Below are positions 12,217 to 25,425 of a stretch of 64,000 nucleotides of DNA, one piece after another. Source of the DNA: Epiperipatus broadwayi (taxonomy: Eukaryota; Onychophora; Udeonychophora; Euonychophora; Peripatidae); contig JAQFVV010000049.1 in NCBI GenBank assembly GCA_028023455.1, positions 5,734,855 to 5,798,854 on the forward strand, given 5' to 3'. The notes beneath the pieces were generated by a model, which saw nothing but the letters and a program-made list of their open reading frames with translations, was not told the DNA's origin and made no database searches. The translations under genes were made by a program, and so were the position numbers. Within the stretch, counting starts at the first letter, position 1; the number at the start of each line of letters is the position of its first letter.

Positions 12217-12474
12217 CTTCAGTCTCCTTAATTTTTTTTTCCTCTGTGTTAAAATTGTACTGAGAGCAAGTATTATTTTTTCTGACAGTGATTAAGCAAG
12301 AGGGGAAAATTCTGAAAATATATCTTTATCTTTATTATTATTTAAGGTATTTGATTAAATACAAGTATAATTTATATACTTAAGAGTTTTATATGTAAAT
12401 TACATGGCGTTTAAACAATTACTTTTAAGATCCCTTCAGCTATCTGCTCTATCTCACATAAATAATTTATTTAC

Positions 12475-12728
12475 ATTACAACACATATGTAAAAATAATA
12501 AATTATCTTCAATATATATATATTGTGCTGAACTAGCACTCATCAATTGGTCCAGATCATCATCTCCCACACAGATATATAATCAGTGCTCAGTTTATAT
12601 TAAGATAGTAAATCTTCAATCTTTAATGGACAGGCTTCAGTCTACTGTACCCTCCAACACTTTATTCATCTATACCATTGAAAATCTGATGACAGAATGC
12701 TCAAATCCCTTGTTGGTGACAATATTAA
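12475..12728 (+). repeat. Dispersed repeat family A, copy 1
   Basis: Shares the family's ordered blocks: GTGCTGAACTAGCACTCATC, TTGGTCCAGATCATCATCTC, TTTAATGGACAGGCTTCAGT and TTGAAAATCTGATGA. Other copies lie at 14.66, 15.43, 16.33, 22.79, 25.13, 26.56 and 35.1-37.7 kb. A 114-codon ORF spans it, but the peptide similarity to other copies is explained by DNA homology and no protein family is recognised. I do not recognise the family. Better copies end in a short block containing AACTGAAACACAGGC. Confidence 0.75.
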
Positions 12729-12729
12729 T

Positions 12730-13230
12730 TATGCTATATTGTGATTGAATTTGATTCATCTGATGTTTAAGATCCAGTTGGTGATATTGTAGACAGTAAG
12801 ACTTTGTCTATAAGTGGACAGGAAAAATTAGTTAAAATTAACTTTTAATAAGATATTACCCATGTACTACTTCAAATAACAAATAACTATAATTGATTTA
12901 TATTAATATTCTTTATCATTAATAAAGATGTTGATGATTAGATAATTTAGCTTGTTCTCATTTCTAATCTCATTACTAAATAAAAGATGTGATATTATTA
13001 TCAAAATGTATGCTTTCTGAAAATTACAATCTATGTTGAGAAAAGTAATAAATATACTGAAGGATTTGAATTAAGATCTAGTGGATAGCATTTATCAGAA
13101 AGTGACACACATTAGTTAGTTAATACAAGTAAAAGTTATTTTTATACCGTATAACTTTCTGAACAAGCACTTTTTAATGTAGAAATCTTCATGTAATTTC
13201 AATATTTATAAACTTTTTTCGGAAAAATGT
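12730..13230. other. AT-rich DNA, nothing recognised
   Basis: No ORF or repeat of note. Confidence 0.4.
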
Positions 13231-13231
13231 A

Positions 13232-13436
13232 ATTCAATATAAATAAAAAACATACTCGTGTATACTAAGAAACGTTTGTTTAATACTTTAAAATAAAAAT
13301 GTTAAATACATTACCATAATATGCTGATTTGAAAGCATACTCAGAATACCATGTTGATGTATTTAACATTTTTATTTTAAAGTATTAAACAAGCTTTTTT
13401 TAGTATATATGTTGTATGTATTATTTATATTGAAAT
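13232..13436. repeat. Fold-back hairpin (50-bp core arms)
   Basis: Core arms 13261-13310 and 13358-13407 are inverted copies with few mismatches. Weaker pairing extends outward to about 13232 and 13436. The loop is 47 nt. Probably a MITE-like palindrome. Confidence 0.8.
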
Positions 13437-14656
13437 TTTAATAACATAGGTATTCAGTTTCATCATCACCAGTATCTTTAAAGCCAAGTGTGGAATGATA
13501 TGTTTTACAATTGAACAATTTTAAAGTTAAAAATTGGAATTATATATATTTATTTTATTTATTTATACTGATTGGTTTAAGAAGTGGCAAAATACAAAGA
13601 CTCGAAGGCTGACAGGTTCATGTATAGTTTATATAATTGTCATTCACTCCTTATCTACTTGGAATTTGAAATTTTCTACATTTAATAATTATGAAAACCA
13701 ACATGTGACTATTTAATAAATGACATATTTTTTTATTTTATTGTTATTGTGTATACTACTGATACGCTCATTACATTTGAATGCTAACTTTATATTTATT
13801 TAAACTTGTGTACGCATTTGGATAGTTTTATTTTCCTTCATTCTTCCCATTACATTTGCTGCATAATATATGGCAGATTGTCTAATGATCAAAGAGAATT
13901 TATTTAATTTATACCTTTTCTGACAAGGATAATAAATGATTATATGCATATACTTAAGATAAACAGAAAGTTATAAACAGTTAAAAATCAATTCCAGCAA
14001 AAATAGATTTCCATGCAAAGTGTAATTAAAAATTCCAGTATATGTTGATTATAAAAATATCATATAAATGCAAACATCTTCCTCGAATAATTATTATAAA
14101 TTTATTTCAGTATATCTAAATTAAATTACTATAAAAATACAGTTGATATAAAAATTCAAATTTCTTATTTTAATTGATATAAAAATTTTAAACATATTAA
14201 TTGTTATTTATATAAATATATATTTATTTTTCGTTTCTGATATTATCTTTTTTCTTCTGCATAGCATTTCAACAATGTGGATCATTAATTTTTTGCTTAA
14301 TCAATGTTTGAAAGATGTATAAAAACAACAACTTTGGTACTATGCGTGTGTTTTGTCTATCATGTTATAGATAATTTTATGCAGATTTTAACAAGAACAA
14401 AAAACCATGACAGTACAATATATATATATATGCGACAATTTTAGTGAAAAGTATTTTAATTTTTTTTTTATTGAAACAAAAATATGGCTATTAGTGTAAA
14501 AGACGTTTATAAATTGAATGAATTTAAGAATATAAAATTTTATTTTTTCAATATATATTACAATAACAAATTAAAGAATCACTTTCTTCTTTAAAATATA
14601 TATATTCTCCAACATTATAAATAACTTCACAAACTTCTAATTTTTTTTCAAAAACT
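13437..14656. other. AT-rich DNA, nothing recognised
   Basis: Only short ORFs; a short (TA)n tract near 14420. No supported feature. Confidence 0.4.
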
Positions 14657-14659
14657 TTA

Positions 14660-15074
14660 TTTCCATATATAAACTATATAGGGTATATGAGCACAGACTT
14701 TCACACGAGCCACCACTCGCTTTTGACGTTCCATCATCAAATTTTTAATTGGATGGACGGTTGAAGAGTTGGAGTGTGGAGTAGATTGAAGCCTGTCCAT
14801 TAAAGTATAAGGTTTGGCTATCTTAATATATATCTTAGCACTTATAGCATATGTGTGTGAAGATGATAATCTGGACCAAACTGATGATTGCTGGTTTAGC
14901 ATGAAATACGTATATTGGTGATTATTTATCTTTTCAACATATATGTGTTCAAGTGTATCAGTGTTATGAGATAGTGTGGAGAGTGGTGGGTCGTGTGAAA
15001 GTCTGTGCTCATATACACTATATATTACATATATAAACACAGGTATATAATAAGCCTGTGTGTTTCAGTTATAT
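14660..15074 (-). repeat. Dispersed repeat family A, copy 2 (near full length)
   Basis: Minus-strand copy with all blocks of the 475-bp satellite monomer except the part following the GGCCACC block. The right end reads AGCCTGTGTGTTTCAGTTAT, the family terminal block. A 127-codon minus ORF across it (14657-15040) has the same peptide as other copies and is most simply a by-product of the repeat. Confidence 0.8.
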
Positions 15075-15298
15075 AAACTATATGAACATATATATATATA
15101 TAATCATATATTATACACTTCCGACGTTTCAACTGTTTTTTTCCCATTACATTAATTTTCAAGGACCTATAACAAAAAAATACATATCTCTACATAATAC
15201 TCTAAATATAAATCTTTCATATATTAAACATTAATGCATCAAATCCACAATATTAAAACATATTAACTATACATTATTATATTTTACTTACATCTTTC

Positions 15299-15700
15299 TG
15301 TAGTGTAATTTTCACTATACTACTCCCACACAAGGTAGGGACTAGTTTCCATCTCCTTTTAACACCTTGTGAAAGCATGTAATCGTAAACATATGACAAA
15401 GACATGTGAAAAAGATGTATTTATCCCCAAGGTGCACATTTCATGCTGAATCAGCACTCATCAGTTGCCCCAGATTACTATCTCTTACATATATTTTTAT
15501 CATTATTCATTATATGTGGATAGTCAATCACTACAGTTTAATTGATGTGTCAAACTTATCTCCCTCACAACAATACTATTTGATCGAAACCTATTAATAT
15601 TTTTTATTAGTCATTCATTAAAGAAAATATGCACTTAATGTATAATATTCCTGTAGTGTAATTTTCACTACACCATTCTCATTCAAGGTATGGACTGACA
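15299..15700. repeat. Direct repeat pair plus partial family A copy
   Basis: GTAGTGTAATTTTCACTA followed by similar 25-nt sequence occurs at about 15300 and again at about 15654 (354 bp apart). Between them (about 15425-15500, plus) lies a short diverged family A piece with the CATTTCATGCTGAATCAGCA block. Confidence 0.6.
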
Positions 15701-16309
15701 CAATGGGATTATACATCTTCGCATATCTTTGGCCATATCTTTATAATTAGTCCTTTATAAGCCTTTTGTTAAAAGTGGATGGTAGACAGTCCCTCTCTAT
15801 CTAGCCTGAGAGTGATGTATTTATTAAGAAATTAAGATAGATTTTTATGTGCTACTATTTATTTTATGTTGATTACTCAACTTATAAAAAATCATTCTGG
15901 GATAGATTTTTTTTAAAAAAATCTCTTTTTCTCTTGCTATTGTGTCAAATTAAATTATTGTTAAATTTAAACATTATATATTTACAGTTTTTAGTTTTTA
16001 TTTTAAATTAAGTTTGTAATTATCTTTTACATCATTTTTTTTTTGTTTATATTGTTTATTTTTCAAACAGAAGTCTCTTGATAATGCGCTATTTTTTAAA
16101 TATTATAATTCTCCCCGCACTCTCCCACCTGTAAGAGTTTTAAAAACTTAAGCGAATCATTTAAGTTTAGAACTACATTCTATAACCCACTCTTACAAAC
16201 AATGCTTAAATCAGGGCTTAAGTCTATTGTGTGCCTAAGTTATAATCAAATATTCAGTTGTACAAAGTTAAGCATGGAAGAATGTACACTCTAAACTTAA
16301 GTGATTTAC

Positions 16310-16612
16310 TTAATAACTGAAACACAGGCCTATTATATACCTATGTCTATATATGTAATATATAGAGTATATGAGCACAGACTTTCAAACAACCCACCAC
16401 TCTCCACTCTATCTCATAACACTGATACACTTGAACACCTATATGTCGAAAAGATAAATAATCACCAATATTCGTATTTTATGCTAAACCAGCAATGATC
16501 AGTTGGTCCAGATCCTCATACTTTAATGGACAGGCTTCAATCTACCCCACACTCCAACTCTTCAACTGTCCATCTAATTGAAAATCTGATGATGAAATGC
16601 TCAAAGGCCACC
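16310..16612 (+). repeat. Dispersed repeat family A, copy 4
   Basis: Starts with AACTGAAACACAGGCC, then the family blocks through GGCCACCCTGAGG. Left half of the internal palindrome of the fold-back element. Confidence 0.75.
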
Positions 16613-16615
16613 CTG

Positions 16616-16830
16616 AGGTGATGGACGATTGAAGAGTTGGAGTGTGGGTTAGATTGAAGCCTGGCCATTAAAGTATGAGGATTGGCTATCTTAATAAATA
16701 TCTGAGCAATTATCGCATGTATGTGTGGAGATGGTAATCTGGACCAACTGATGATTGCTGGTTTAGCATGAAATACATATATTGGTGATTATTTATCTTT
16801 TCGACATAGTGTATCAGTGTTATGAGATAG
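16616..16830 (-). repeat. Dispersed repeat family A, copy 5 (truncated)
   Basis: Inverted partner of copy 4. It lacks the terminal AACTGAAACACAGG block and ends near the GTATCAGTGTTATGAGATAG block. Confidence 0.75.
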
Positions 16831-16950
16831 AGATTGGAGAATGGTGATTCACTTAAGTTTTTTGAACTCTTACTTGCGGGAGAATGCACGGAGATTTATA
16901 ATATTTAAAAAATAGCCGCATTATCGGAAATTGACTTCGGTTTGAATAAT

Positions 16951-19000
16951 TTCAAAGTTTTCAGTGCTTTATAATAATAGATTTATATTGTTTATATGAA
17001 TTATTTTTTTTGAATAATATTGAATTGTCAAGTGGCACTAAAATATAACAAATATAGAAAATAGTTATAATATACAAAAATATATATATAAATATCTAAT
17101 ATTATGTATTTTTATTAATAAAACATTGGAGTATTTAATAAATAAGAAATATCACTTCCGGTGTTGAAACAACACATATCTTTTTAATAAATTAATAGTT
17201 CAATTACTTGTTTTTATATAGCTATCTTAGATTGTTTTTAATATCGCAGTCTAAACTCCTAAATATGTTAAGAAGCAACAAATTCTGTAATGAATTCTGT
17301 AATGAATATAAAATAATGCAAATAGTTGTTTTGTTTTTTTTTTTAAACAGACAATAAAATTAAAGATCTTAAATTCTTTTTGGTAGTGAATGCTTAAATT
17401 AAATATTACTAATTTATACTTTTACTGGAATATGTGAATATTTAAATGAATAATGGATATTCATTTTCACGGAGTCAATCTTTTGCTTCATTCTGTACAT
17501 GTATGCATCTGTCACTAGAATATTCAAATCTTTTTGTGACTTTTCAAAACCAAATTAGCCTATAATTATTTTCTTTAGTACTTGTAGTTATATGCTAGAG
17601 TATTTTTATTATGTAATTAAATTGTGAAGTAGTTTTAAAAACTACAAAATTTATTTTTATTTTTCTAAATACAGTGTAACAGTCAACTGGTATTAATAAT
17701 ACACAGTTTAGTATAGAACATAGTATGTCAAATAGTATTATTTTTTTCTTTTTCAGTGCTCTGGCTTGACAAGTGACAGTATGTAATTGAACAGGTAACA
17801 TTGAAATTTGTAAATACTCACCTTAAAATGATGCAATAGCTATTATGCCTGGCCTATTCTGTGAACATTAAAAGCATTGTTTTTATTCAGTATTTATCAA
17901 TCTAAAAATCACTGGTTAACTTTCCCTGCTAAATGTCATTGGTTAAACCAGGGCAACCTGAAAAAGTGAGGTCAATAACATTATTTAGAAGCCTTTGGAA
18001 AAATAGCCTACATGATTTGATAATCACATTAAATTTAGTATTTAAAGTTTCCCAGTTTAAAATTCTTATTATGGTAGCGACAACTAAAGAAGAATAATTA
18101 ACTTGAAATGTGGTATTTTATTAACCAGTGTATTATTTAAACAGTTTAGAACAGTGTAAATAAAAGTTGAATTTTTTAAAAACATTTAACAATTTAATTA
18201 GATAATGGAAATAATTCAACTTATAACTAAAAGTAAAGTACTACCATTCAAACCTTTACCCAATTGTAGTTGTGCCTGTTTTAAAAACACTGAATGACTA
18301 TGAGCATGAGATTAGGAGTCATACAAGAAATAATAAAGTGTCATATAATATAAAATAAACAATGTGACAAATGAAGACTGGTAAGATTCTGTTAAATTTA
18401 AGTATAGATTTGTCTGTAAAGTTTAATACTATTGTAAAATTAAAAAACTCAACAGTTAGATATTTAACCATATAGATTATAAAAAAAAGTTCTCTCGCAC
18501 TTTCAAAGTGAACATTTTTATTTGATAGTTTAAAGCTCATTATTAATTTTCAATATAATTTTTATTTTATAGTGAACATTGTTTAGTTGTCAAATATTTA
18601 TTAAATTATTAAAAAAATAAGTGCATCGTGATCTTTAATTATTCAAATTTAAAAAAAATACATTTTTAATATGCTTTTATTGTTTTGGAGCTAGTGATAG
18701 AAAGTTGAATTTAAAATTTAAAAGTTTCTACATAAAAGTTGTTTCTTCTGATGCTCAAATATCACAACACTCTAAATATCTAACCATTTACTTATTTATT
18801 TGCACATATACATATAAATCTTTGTTAAACAGGCATTATTCTTTGTAAATGTCTAATTTTTTTTTTTAAATATATACATGTGGACATATTTATGCTTCAC
18901 ACATTACTTTCCATCGCCATTGTATAATCCCTTAGCATTTTGTTCTTGGTCTTTATTTTATTTTTAATATTTTGGAATTAGAATTACTATATGTTTATAT
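16951..19000. other. AT-rich DNA, nothing recognised
   Basis: No ORF beyond about 73 codons, no repeat identified. Confidence 0.4.
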
Positions 19001-19008
19001 GAATGTCC

Positions 19009-19368
19009 GGAAATTATTTTGTTTGATATGTAACCAAAGGGTGAGTAAGTCAGGCTTGAAGTATCTCACTGCAATTGTCTCCAGCAGTCACCAATTCCGT
19101 AGAGAAACATTGATGGATCATCCGAGAGTGTTTTTTCATCCTGTTTTGTTTGTCACTATTTTGGAATTATATGGCCATATTTATTTGTTAATGACTGGTA
19201 ATTATTTTATTTGATATGAATAATAAAATGAGTAAATTTGTCTTGAAATATCATACTGCAAAATAAAACTGTCTTCAACAGTCTTCAATCATCTAGAAAA
19301 ACATTGGGGTATCATTCTTAAGAGTTTTTCCATCCTGATTTGTTTTTCAGTTATGATTATATCTAGAT
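19009..19368. repeat. Diverged tandem duplication, period about 188 bp
   Basis: GGAAATTATTTTGTTTGATA at 19009 recurs as GGTAATTATTTTATTTGATA at 19197. Later blocks also recur in order (GTCTCCAGCAGTC / GTCTTCAACAGTC; TTTTTTCATCCTG / TTTTTCCATCCTG). Old two-copy tandem; function unknown. Confidence 0.7.
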
Positions 19369-19369
19369 A

Positions 19370-22300
19370 TACATTTACTAATCTATATTGGACAGTCAGC
19401 TGTGTTAAAAAAGTATTTATTTGATTGAAGAAAAATATTTTCTGCTTTAGCCAAGAGAAGTTTAAACCTAATTAAGATGCATAGTATTTAATATGTAGCT
19501 TTATATTTTAAAGTTTACAGTGTGTGTAAGAAAAATTAAACAAGGTCAAATAATAATATTTATAAAAAATCAAGTCAAAAAAGGCATTTCAAAATTTAAT
19601 TAACAGAAATATGCTTGCATTTTCATTGTGTAGTTGAAGAAAACATGAAGCATAACATGATATATTTCCAATGATTGTTATAGAGACTACTTATTTTGAT
19701 ACTTGTACTGAAAATATGAACAAGTTTCTTTGAAGCAAAAATAAATATCAAAAACTAAAATTCTAAATTACTAATAAAATTGTACAAATCAATTAATGCA
19801 CAAAATACCAAATATTAATCCATTGTTTTTTTCTTTGAAAATGAACATTTTAAAATAAAATAACACTTAAATGAATACAGGAACCATTACTAGTCTTTAT
19901 TGATATTATGATTCAAAGAATAAGAAGTATTTAAAATAAAACTTTTGACTTTTCCCTTTTAAAGAATGAAAACTTGATGAATTGCACTCTTTTATAAACT
20001 GAATAGTTTTGAATAATCTATGGCACAATTCTACAAAAGCAATTCTTTTGCCTCTTAAAATAGAAGAAAATAATTCTTAACTAACAATTTCCTGATAATT
20101 CTACAAATATTTGCTTATTTTCTTCTATTAAATTGTAATTATATTATATCCACCAGTAAAATAAAGATTATTTTGTTTTACACTTTCAATATATAGCTTT
20201 GGCATAGTTGGTCAAATTCATAATACATAAACTCAGTGGCTAAAATTTGTGATAAGTATATAATACTAATGCAGCAGGCATTATGCAAATTTAGAAATTT
20301 AAATGTTTCACTATTTGGACAAAGCTGTGCAAAAGTCGATTTTGTTAATCCTGTCAGAGTCATAAATGATGAAACACCCCTTCTTGATTTTATTCTTTCA
20401 ATCATCACATTCAGTACACACTACAATAGCATTTTTCAGGTTGAAGCTATGGCCAGAGTTTATTTCCTGCTCAAGTTTTACTGACATATTATTAGGACCA
20501 TTTTAGCACAGTTGTAGATGTATCTATGATGTGCCAGTTTTATAGCAATATTAGCGTGTAATTTCCATAATAAATCACATTGTGAGCTATATATTGAAAG
20601 TTTAAAAGCAAAATAATATCTTCTTTATGGGCAAGTAAAATGTTTTTGATAGCATTATAAATTCCCAGCAACTGAATAAAACATTGGAAATCACTTTTAT
20701 GGCCACTAAGATATCTGGATCTTTCAATACTATATTTTTAGAAGTAAATTCTTTACATTGAACTCGGATTTATCCACATGCAAACTTGAGTAATCATTAG
20801 ATGGTATGTGATAGTACTTATTAAATCACTATTTATTACTATCTTAGCCATATACTCAGATTAATTTTTGAGATATGTTCTTCACCAATGAGAACTATTA
20901 CATTTAGGAAAACAATGAGACTGAAATAATCAGGATATGAATTGAATGGTTTTAAATATGGATTTAATATGTAATATTATCCAACCTCTATTAATTACTT
21001 AAATTTACAATACATAGCAGAGCTAGGTAAGCAAAATGCAATTTGCTTTTGAAAAACATTGGGCATGATAAGATCAAGGGTTATATTTTTTAAAATATTT
21101 AAAATCACAAGTACACACAGATAACGTTATCATTATTGGATATTTAGTGTTACAGTAATTATTATTAACTCTATATTTATTGACTGAATAAAATATTTAA
21201 ACTTAACTCAATAAAATATCATATTTCTTTAACATAACAGTACTTACATGTAGAAAATTTATTTCTCTTACTACATTTCTGCGTATAGTGTTAATTTGAG
21301 CAATCAATAGATTCTAGATGATGGTTCTCAAAGAATTCCTACTAAATTCTGTTATATCCATATTCCCAAAATAGTTTCTAGCATATGGATTTCATTATTG
21401 AGGAGTTTTGGGTCAAAATCTAGTACTAAAGTTACACTAGGGGCACAACTGAGGTAAAAAAAATAGATTTATATAATTTTTTTTATTAAAAATCATAATG
21501 ATTAAATTAAACCAGTTCTGTAAATAAAATTTGTACTTGTATCTTTTTATTTTTAACTTTATCATATTGAATTTAATAGAAAATCTATACATAATGTTAA
21601 GAATTTAAGAAGGAATTATTTATTGTGTCATGATTCTTACATCAACTAGTTAAGACTGCACTCTGAGATGCACATTTAAAATACAGTTTTTAATTATATA
21701 GGTAACTGAAAAAAATATGCCTGGGAATTTTTTAGGCATTGAGTGTAAAAGTCTTTTTTTTTTTTGAAAGATGAAGATCACAATAAAAATTACTCATAAG
21801 GGTGTTAGTAAGCAGACTATAAAAATGAGATGATTATAATGTTATATTGCTTTATCATTGATGGGAAATAATAATTCATTGTCATATTAATAGTAAACTC
21901 TAAGTTTATATCCAAAGCATAACTCATCATGTATTGATTATTAATTGCATATATAAATAATTTTACAAAGAGATTATTGTCATTTGTTGCTTTTTAAAAT
22001 AAAAGATGAATAAATTATTGGGCTTGATTATAATATAGTGATATTTTTGCTATGCCTTTATCTAATTAAAGCAGGAAATGACAGTAGTGGAAAATACTTT
22101 CACTTATTATATAACAATAAAGTATTACTGTAAAAGAATTAATTTTCCTGTTCTTACAACTATGATTATGATACAATCCATCTTATTTCCTTAATGATTA
22201 TTATTAATCTTATATTTAATTAAAATTTATATTATTTTTAAGTCCAGACACACACTTTAAACTTTAACTTAAAATTGTATGTAAATTGTGGGAAATTTAA

Positions 22301-22785
22301 TTAAAATGAAAGAATAAAAGTTTATAAAAGTAGTATAAGAAATAAACTTGTTAATTCTGCTTTATGCATGCATGAAAAAGATGCAGGACATCATATTTTA
22401 TTTGAGGAGACTTAAAAAAATGAAATAAAAATAATTAATTTTTTTTTATTAAAAATGTATGGTACTGAAGCAATTAACTTATTTAAGAATTCTTTTAATA
22501 TTAAAATTGTGTCTGAGAGTAATTGATAATTGTGGAAAATTTAATTACTGTATATTTGTTGATGTATTTTGTATTCCTTTACACTTAAGAAATCTGCTTT
22601 GGTAGGAAAACCATTAGTTGTGTTAATAATTTTTTAGTTTTTTTTTTATTTTAAGTTTCACTAGTTTTGTATAATTTTGAATTACAAGTAATTAAGTTAT
22701 ATTTTTTGTGTAAAATATTTTTAAATACACTTATAACTTTTTATTTCTCATATAAATGATTAGTAATAATCATTAAAAAATATGT
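19370..22785. other. AT-rich intergenic DNA, no gene seen
   Basis: Overlapping short ORFs on both strands near 20178-20484 (76 and 82 codons) have no recognisable motif. I see no convincing exon, repeat or RNA gene. Confidence 0.45.
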
Positions 22786-22789
22786 TTAA

Positions 22790-22960
22790 AAAATGATGAC
22801 ATTGTTATGAGAACTATAAGCTGATGGGAGACATGTGAGAGATTGTGACCTGAGACAATTGAAAATTGCTGGTTTTGCATTAAATATATCTTTGGGGTCA
22901 TTTATTTTGTCAAATATCATTATGAAATAGAAAGTTATATATATTAATGGTAAATAGTTG
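22790..22960 (-). repeat. Dispersed repeat family A, diverged copy
   Basis: Minus-strand reading has ATGCAAAACCAGCAATTTTC and the block corresponding to the TCTCCCACA region. Much more diverged than the other copies. Confidence 0.5.
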
Positions 22961-23344
22961 GGGGGTGCGATAATTCTTATATGTAATATCATACAATATT
23001 GATATGCAAGCTTATTACTTCTAAGTTGTAAATCTCTAACTTTAAAATTAAATATTAGAAATATATTACTGACACTCAAATTGCTTATTCGGTATAATTC
23101 AAAAGTAAAGGGTGCATATACTTAAACATTTAATATTAAACCACTAAACATCACATGATCACCATTTCTTATGCTTGGACATAACTGTTATTAAAACAGG
23201 CAAAACTCTCCATACAGTAGTGCCACTCAGAGCCAGCCAGAGTAATCAATATTATTGTGTTTTCAAATTTATTTTCATGTGTTGAATGTTTAATTTTGTG
23301 TTACAAATAATGTTAATAAGTTAAATGAATAATTTTTAAAATGT

Positions 23345-23885
23345 CATACCTGTCAAGCAGAAAAATAATGTTGTATATCAAATTTTTTTGTGGATGTGTT
23401 ATCACATATAGATGAATTAAGGTGCAGTATTGAAAAAAGATTAAAGGAGCATAAATTGTTATACCAGCATATAAAAAGTAAAAATAATAATGATTTAATG
23501 ACTACTTCAGTTTTATTGGATCATGAACGGACATGCAAATATAAATTTAAGCTTGATCTTGAAAGTGATTCTTCATGAAGAGAGAAACCATAATAAAAGA
23601 AAAATTAAGGAGGCAATTTTAATATATAGGAATAAAATGAATATAATTAATAGACGAGCTGGGTAACATTAAAATTTGAGATTGATGTAATATGAGTTGA
23701 AGATGTCTTTCTGTTTTGTTTTTGAATTTCCTAGCAGTTGAGGAAAGTTAATAAATTAACTGAAAGTACTTCTTCAGATTGAAAGACTGTATATAATAGT
23801 TAATTATCATTATATTTATTATTATTACAATAATTTTTAATTAACAGACATTTTATTTGTATTATATATAAGGGATTTGCAGCAC
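23345..23885 (+). pseudogene. Penelope-like element 3' end (GIY-YIG endonuclease)
   Basis: Seen: KFFCGCV in one frame, then LSHIDELRCSIEKRLKEHK (family: C-x-C...YIGET...R-x-x-EH), then LLDHERTCKYKFKLDLES in a 62-codon ORF (23390-23578), and beyond it further Lys/Arg-rich remnants. The same DNA occurs in inverse orientation at 57.0-57.6 kb, where VKILYVERNHNKRKNKETIL extends the match. Known: Penelope-like elements end with a GIY-YIG endonuclease after the RT. The YIG motif is damaged, a frameshift separates the CxC from the YIG block, and RT is absent, so this is a 5'-truncated dead copy. The 3' tail ends near TTTGTATTATATATA at about 23876. Confidence 0.7.
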
Positions 23886-25076
23886 TTATCAAATATGTAT
23901 ACATTTAATGGATATATATACAAAGGATTATAAGATGTTTATTCTTTAAAAGAAATAAAAAAAATATTCAACTAATACTTTTCTTCTTTCTTTTCTTTTA
24001 TTCTCCCTTTTTTCATAACTGTAACTAACTTAAGGATTGGGCTGTCTAATCCTCACAATATATATATATATATATGTAACTGTGTGCGTGTATTAATTAT
24101 AATAAATATATAAAGACTAACTAAAGTAAATATATACAAAAAAAAATGCAAAGAAAATTATTTATATGTAAAACAATTTCTATATTTTAACTAAAGAATT
24201 GGTTTTCATTAGAAAGAAACCAATCATCTGGTTGAAATATAACGCTTTATATATAAGTAATATTGTTTGTATTTTTTTTTGTATTAATTAGAATAGTAAT
24301 GTAATCAATATGTTAATTAATCGCTGAATTAAAAAAACAAAATTATGTTTACAATTCAAATTTACAAATACAAAAATATAAATTAAAAAAAAAGAAAGAA
24401 ATTAAAATAATTATTTATATATATTTTTTTTAAAAATTATTTATATTTTATATATAGTAATAGATATAATTGCAAGTGAATAAATATATTTATATAAATT
24501 TATAAAAATATAAAATAATGACACAGCCCAACACTTTATACATCAATTTATATATGCATCACTCTATATATCAATAATTTCTGCCAATCCAAGGATTATG
24601 TTTGACCACAATATCATGAAATTAATAGTCACAATGTATATACATATATCATTTAATAACTTATTTTCCATGGAGTTAAATATAATGTGTTAGTTTCTTA
24701 TTTATGCAAGATATTTCTAACTTTGTTTAAGATGCTTTCATTTGGTATTATGTATAATAAATAACTTATTACTGTAACAAATTATTAAAATTTAGATACT
24801 AAACTCTTAGATATTACACAATGATTTAGTTTATATGATTAAAAAATAAAGTTCAAATCACCACTTTTTTAAAAAAAAAATTCATTTTTTTACTTAGTAA
24901 ATAAAATAAAAAAATCAATATTATGAAAATCAGATTATCAAAATTCTTCCCAATATTTCAACAAATTGTTTTTATTTTTTCATTTTTCTCAAGGATTGAA
25001 ACAATGCAAAAATATAAAATAAAGATAGCATACATTTTTCTGAATAAAAGAAATGATCACTAAAATTAAGATTTAA
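23886..25076. other. Low-complexity AT-rich DNA
   Basis: Dominated by A/T runs and a short (TA)n tract near 24058-24076; no gene or dispersed repeat identified. Confidence 0.5.
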
Positions 25077-25129
25077 GTTGAGGAATTCAGGATTTTTCAG
25101 TCTATTTGTCCTCAATTCCATTTCAAGCA

Positions 25130-25425
25130 ACCAATACATATGACCACACATATTGTGAAAAGGATAGATGATCCCCAATATATGTATTTCATGCAGAACC
25201 AGTATTCATCAGTTGGACCAGATTATAATCTCCCACACATAGATACAATCAGTGCTCAATTTATATTAAATAGCAATTCCTCAAATTTTAATAGACAGCT
25301 TTCAATCTTCTCATCCTTCCAACCATTCAACTGTCCATTTCATTGGAAAACCCATGATATAACATTCAATGCCCTTATTAAATTTGATATTGTAGTCATT
25401 CTATGTAGACATTAGGTCAATCTAA
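25130..25425 (+). repeat. Dispersed repeat family A, copy 7
   Basis: Family blocks including CAGTTGGACCAGATTATAAT, ATCAGTGCTCAATTTATATT and a variant of the AGACAGCTTTCAATC block; ends with TAGACATTAGGTCAATCTAA, matching the satellite's GACCTTAGGTCAAC region. Confidence 0.75.

Larger units (their letters stand above)
16057..16950. mobile_element. Fold-back element with about 100-bp terminal inverted repeats
   Basis: The left arm 16057-16160 and right arm 16844-16950 are inverted copies at roughly 80-85% by eye. Inside, a plus-strand family A copy (about 16310-16612) meets a minus-strand copy (about 16616-16830), so the interior is also palindromic. The only unpaired stretch is about 16161-16310. 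No transposase ORF and no convincing target duplication were found. Probably a non-autonomous fold-back transposon, or an inverted duplication later flanked by a MITE. Confidence 0.65.

Noticed and set aside
20178-20484. Overlapping sense/antisense ORFs as a small gene
   Set aside because: No motif, no context and length within what AT-rich noncoding DNA can give.
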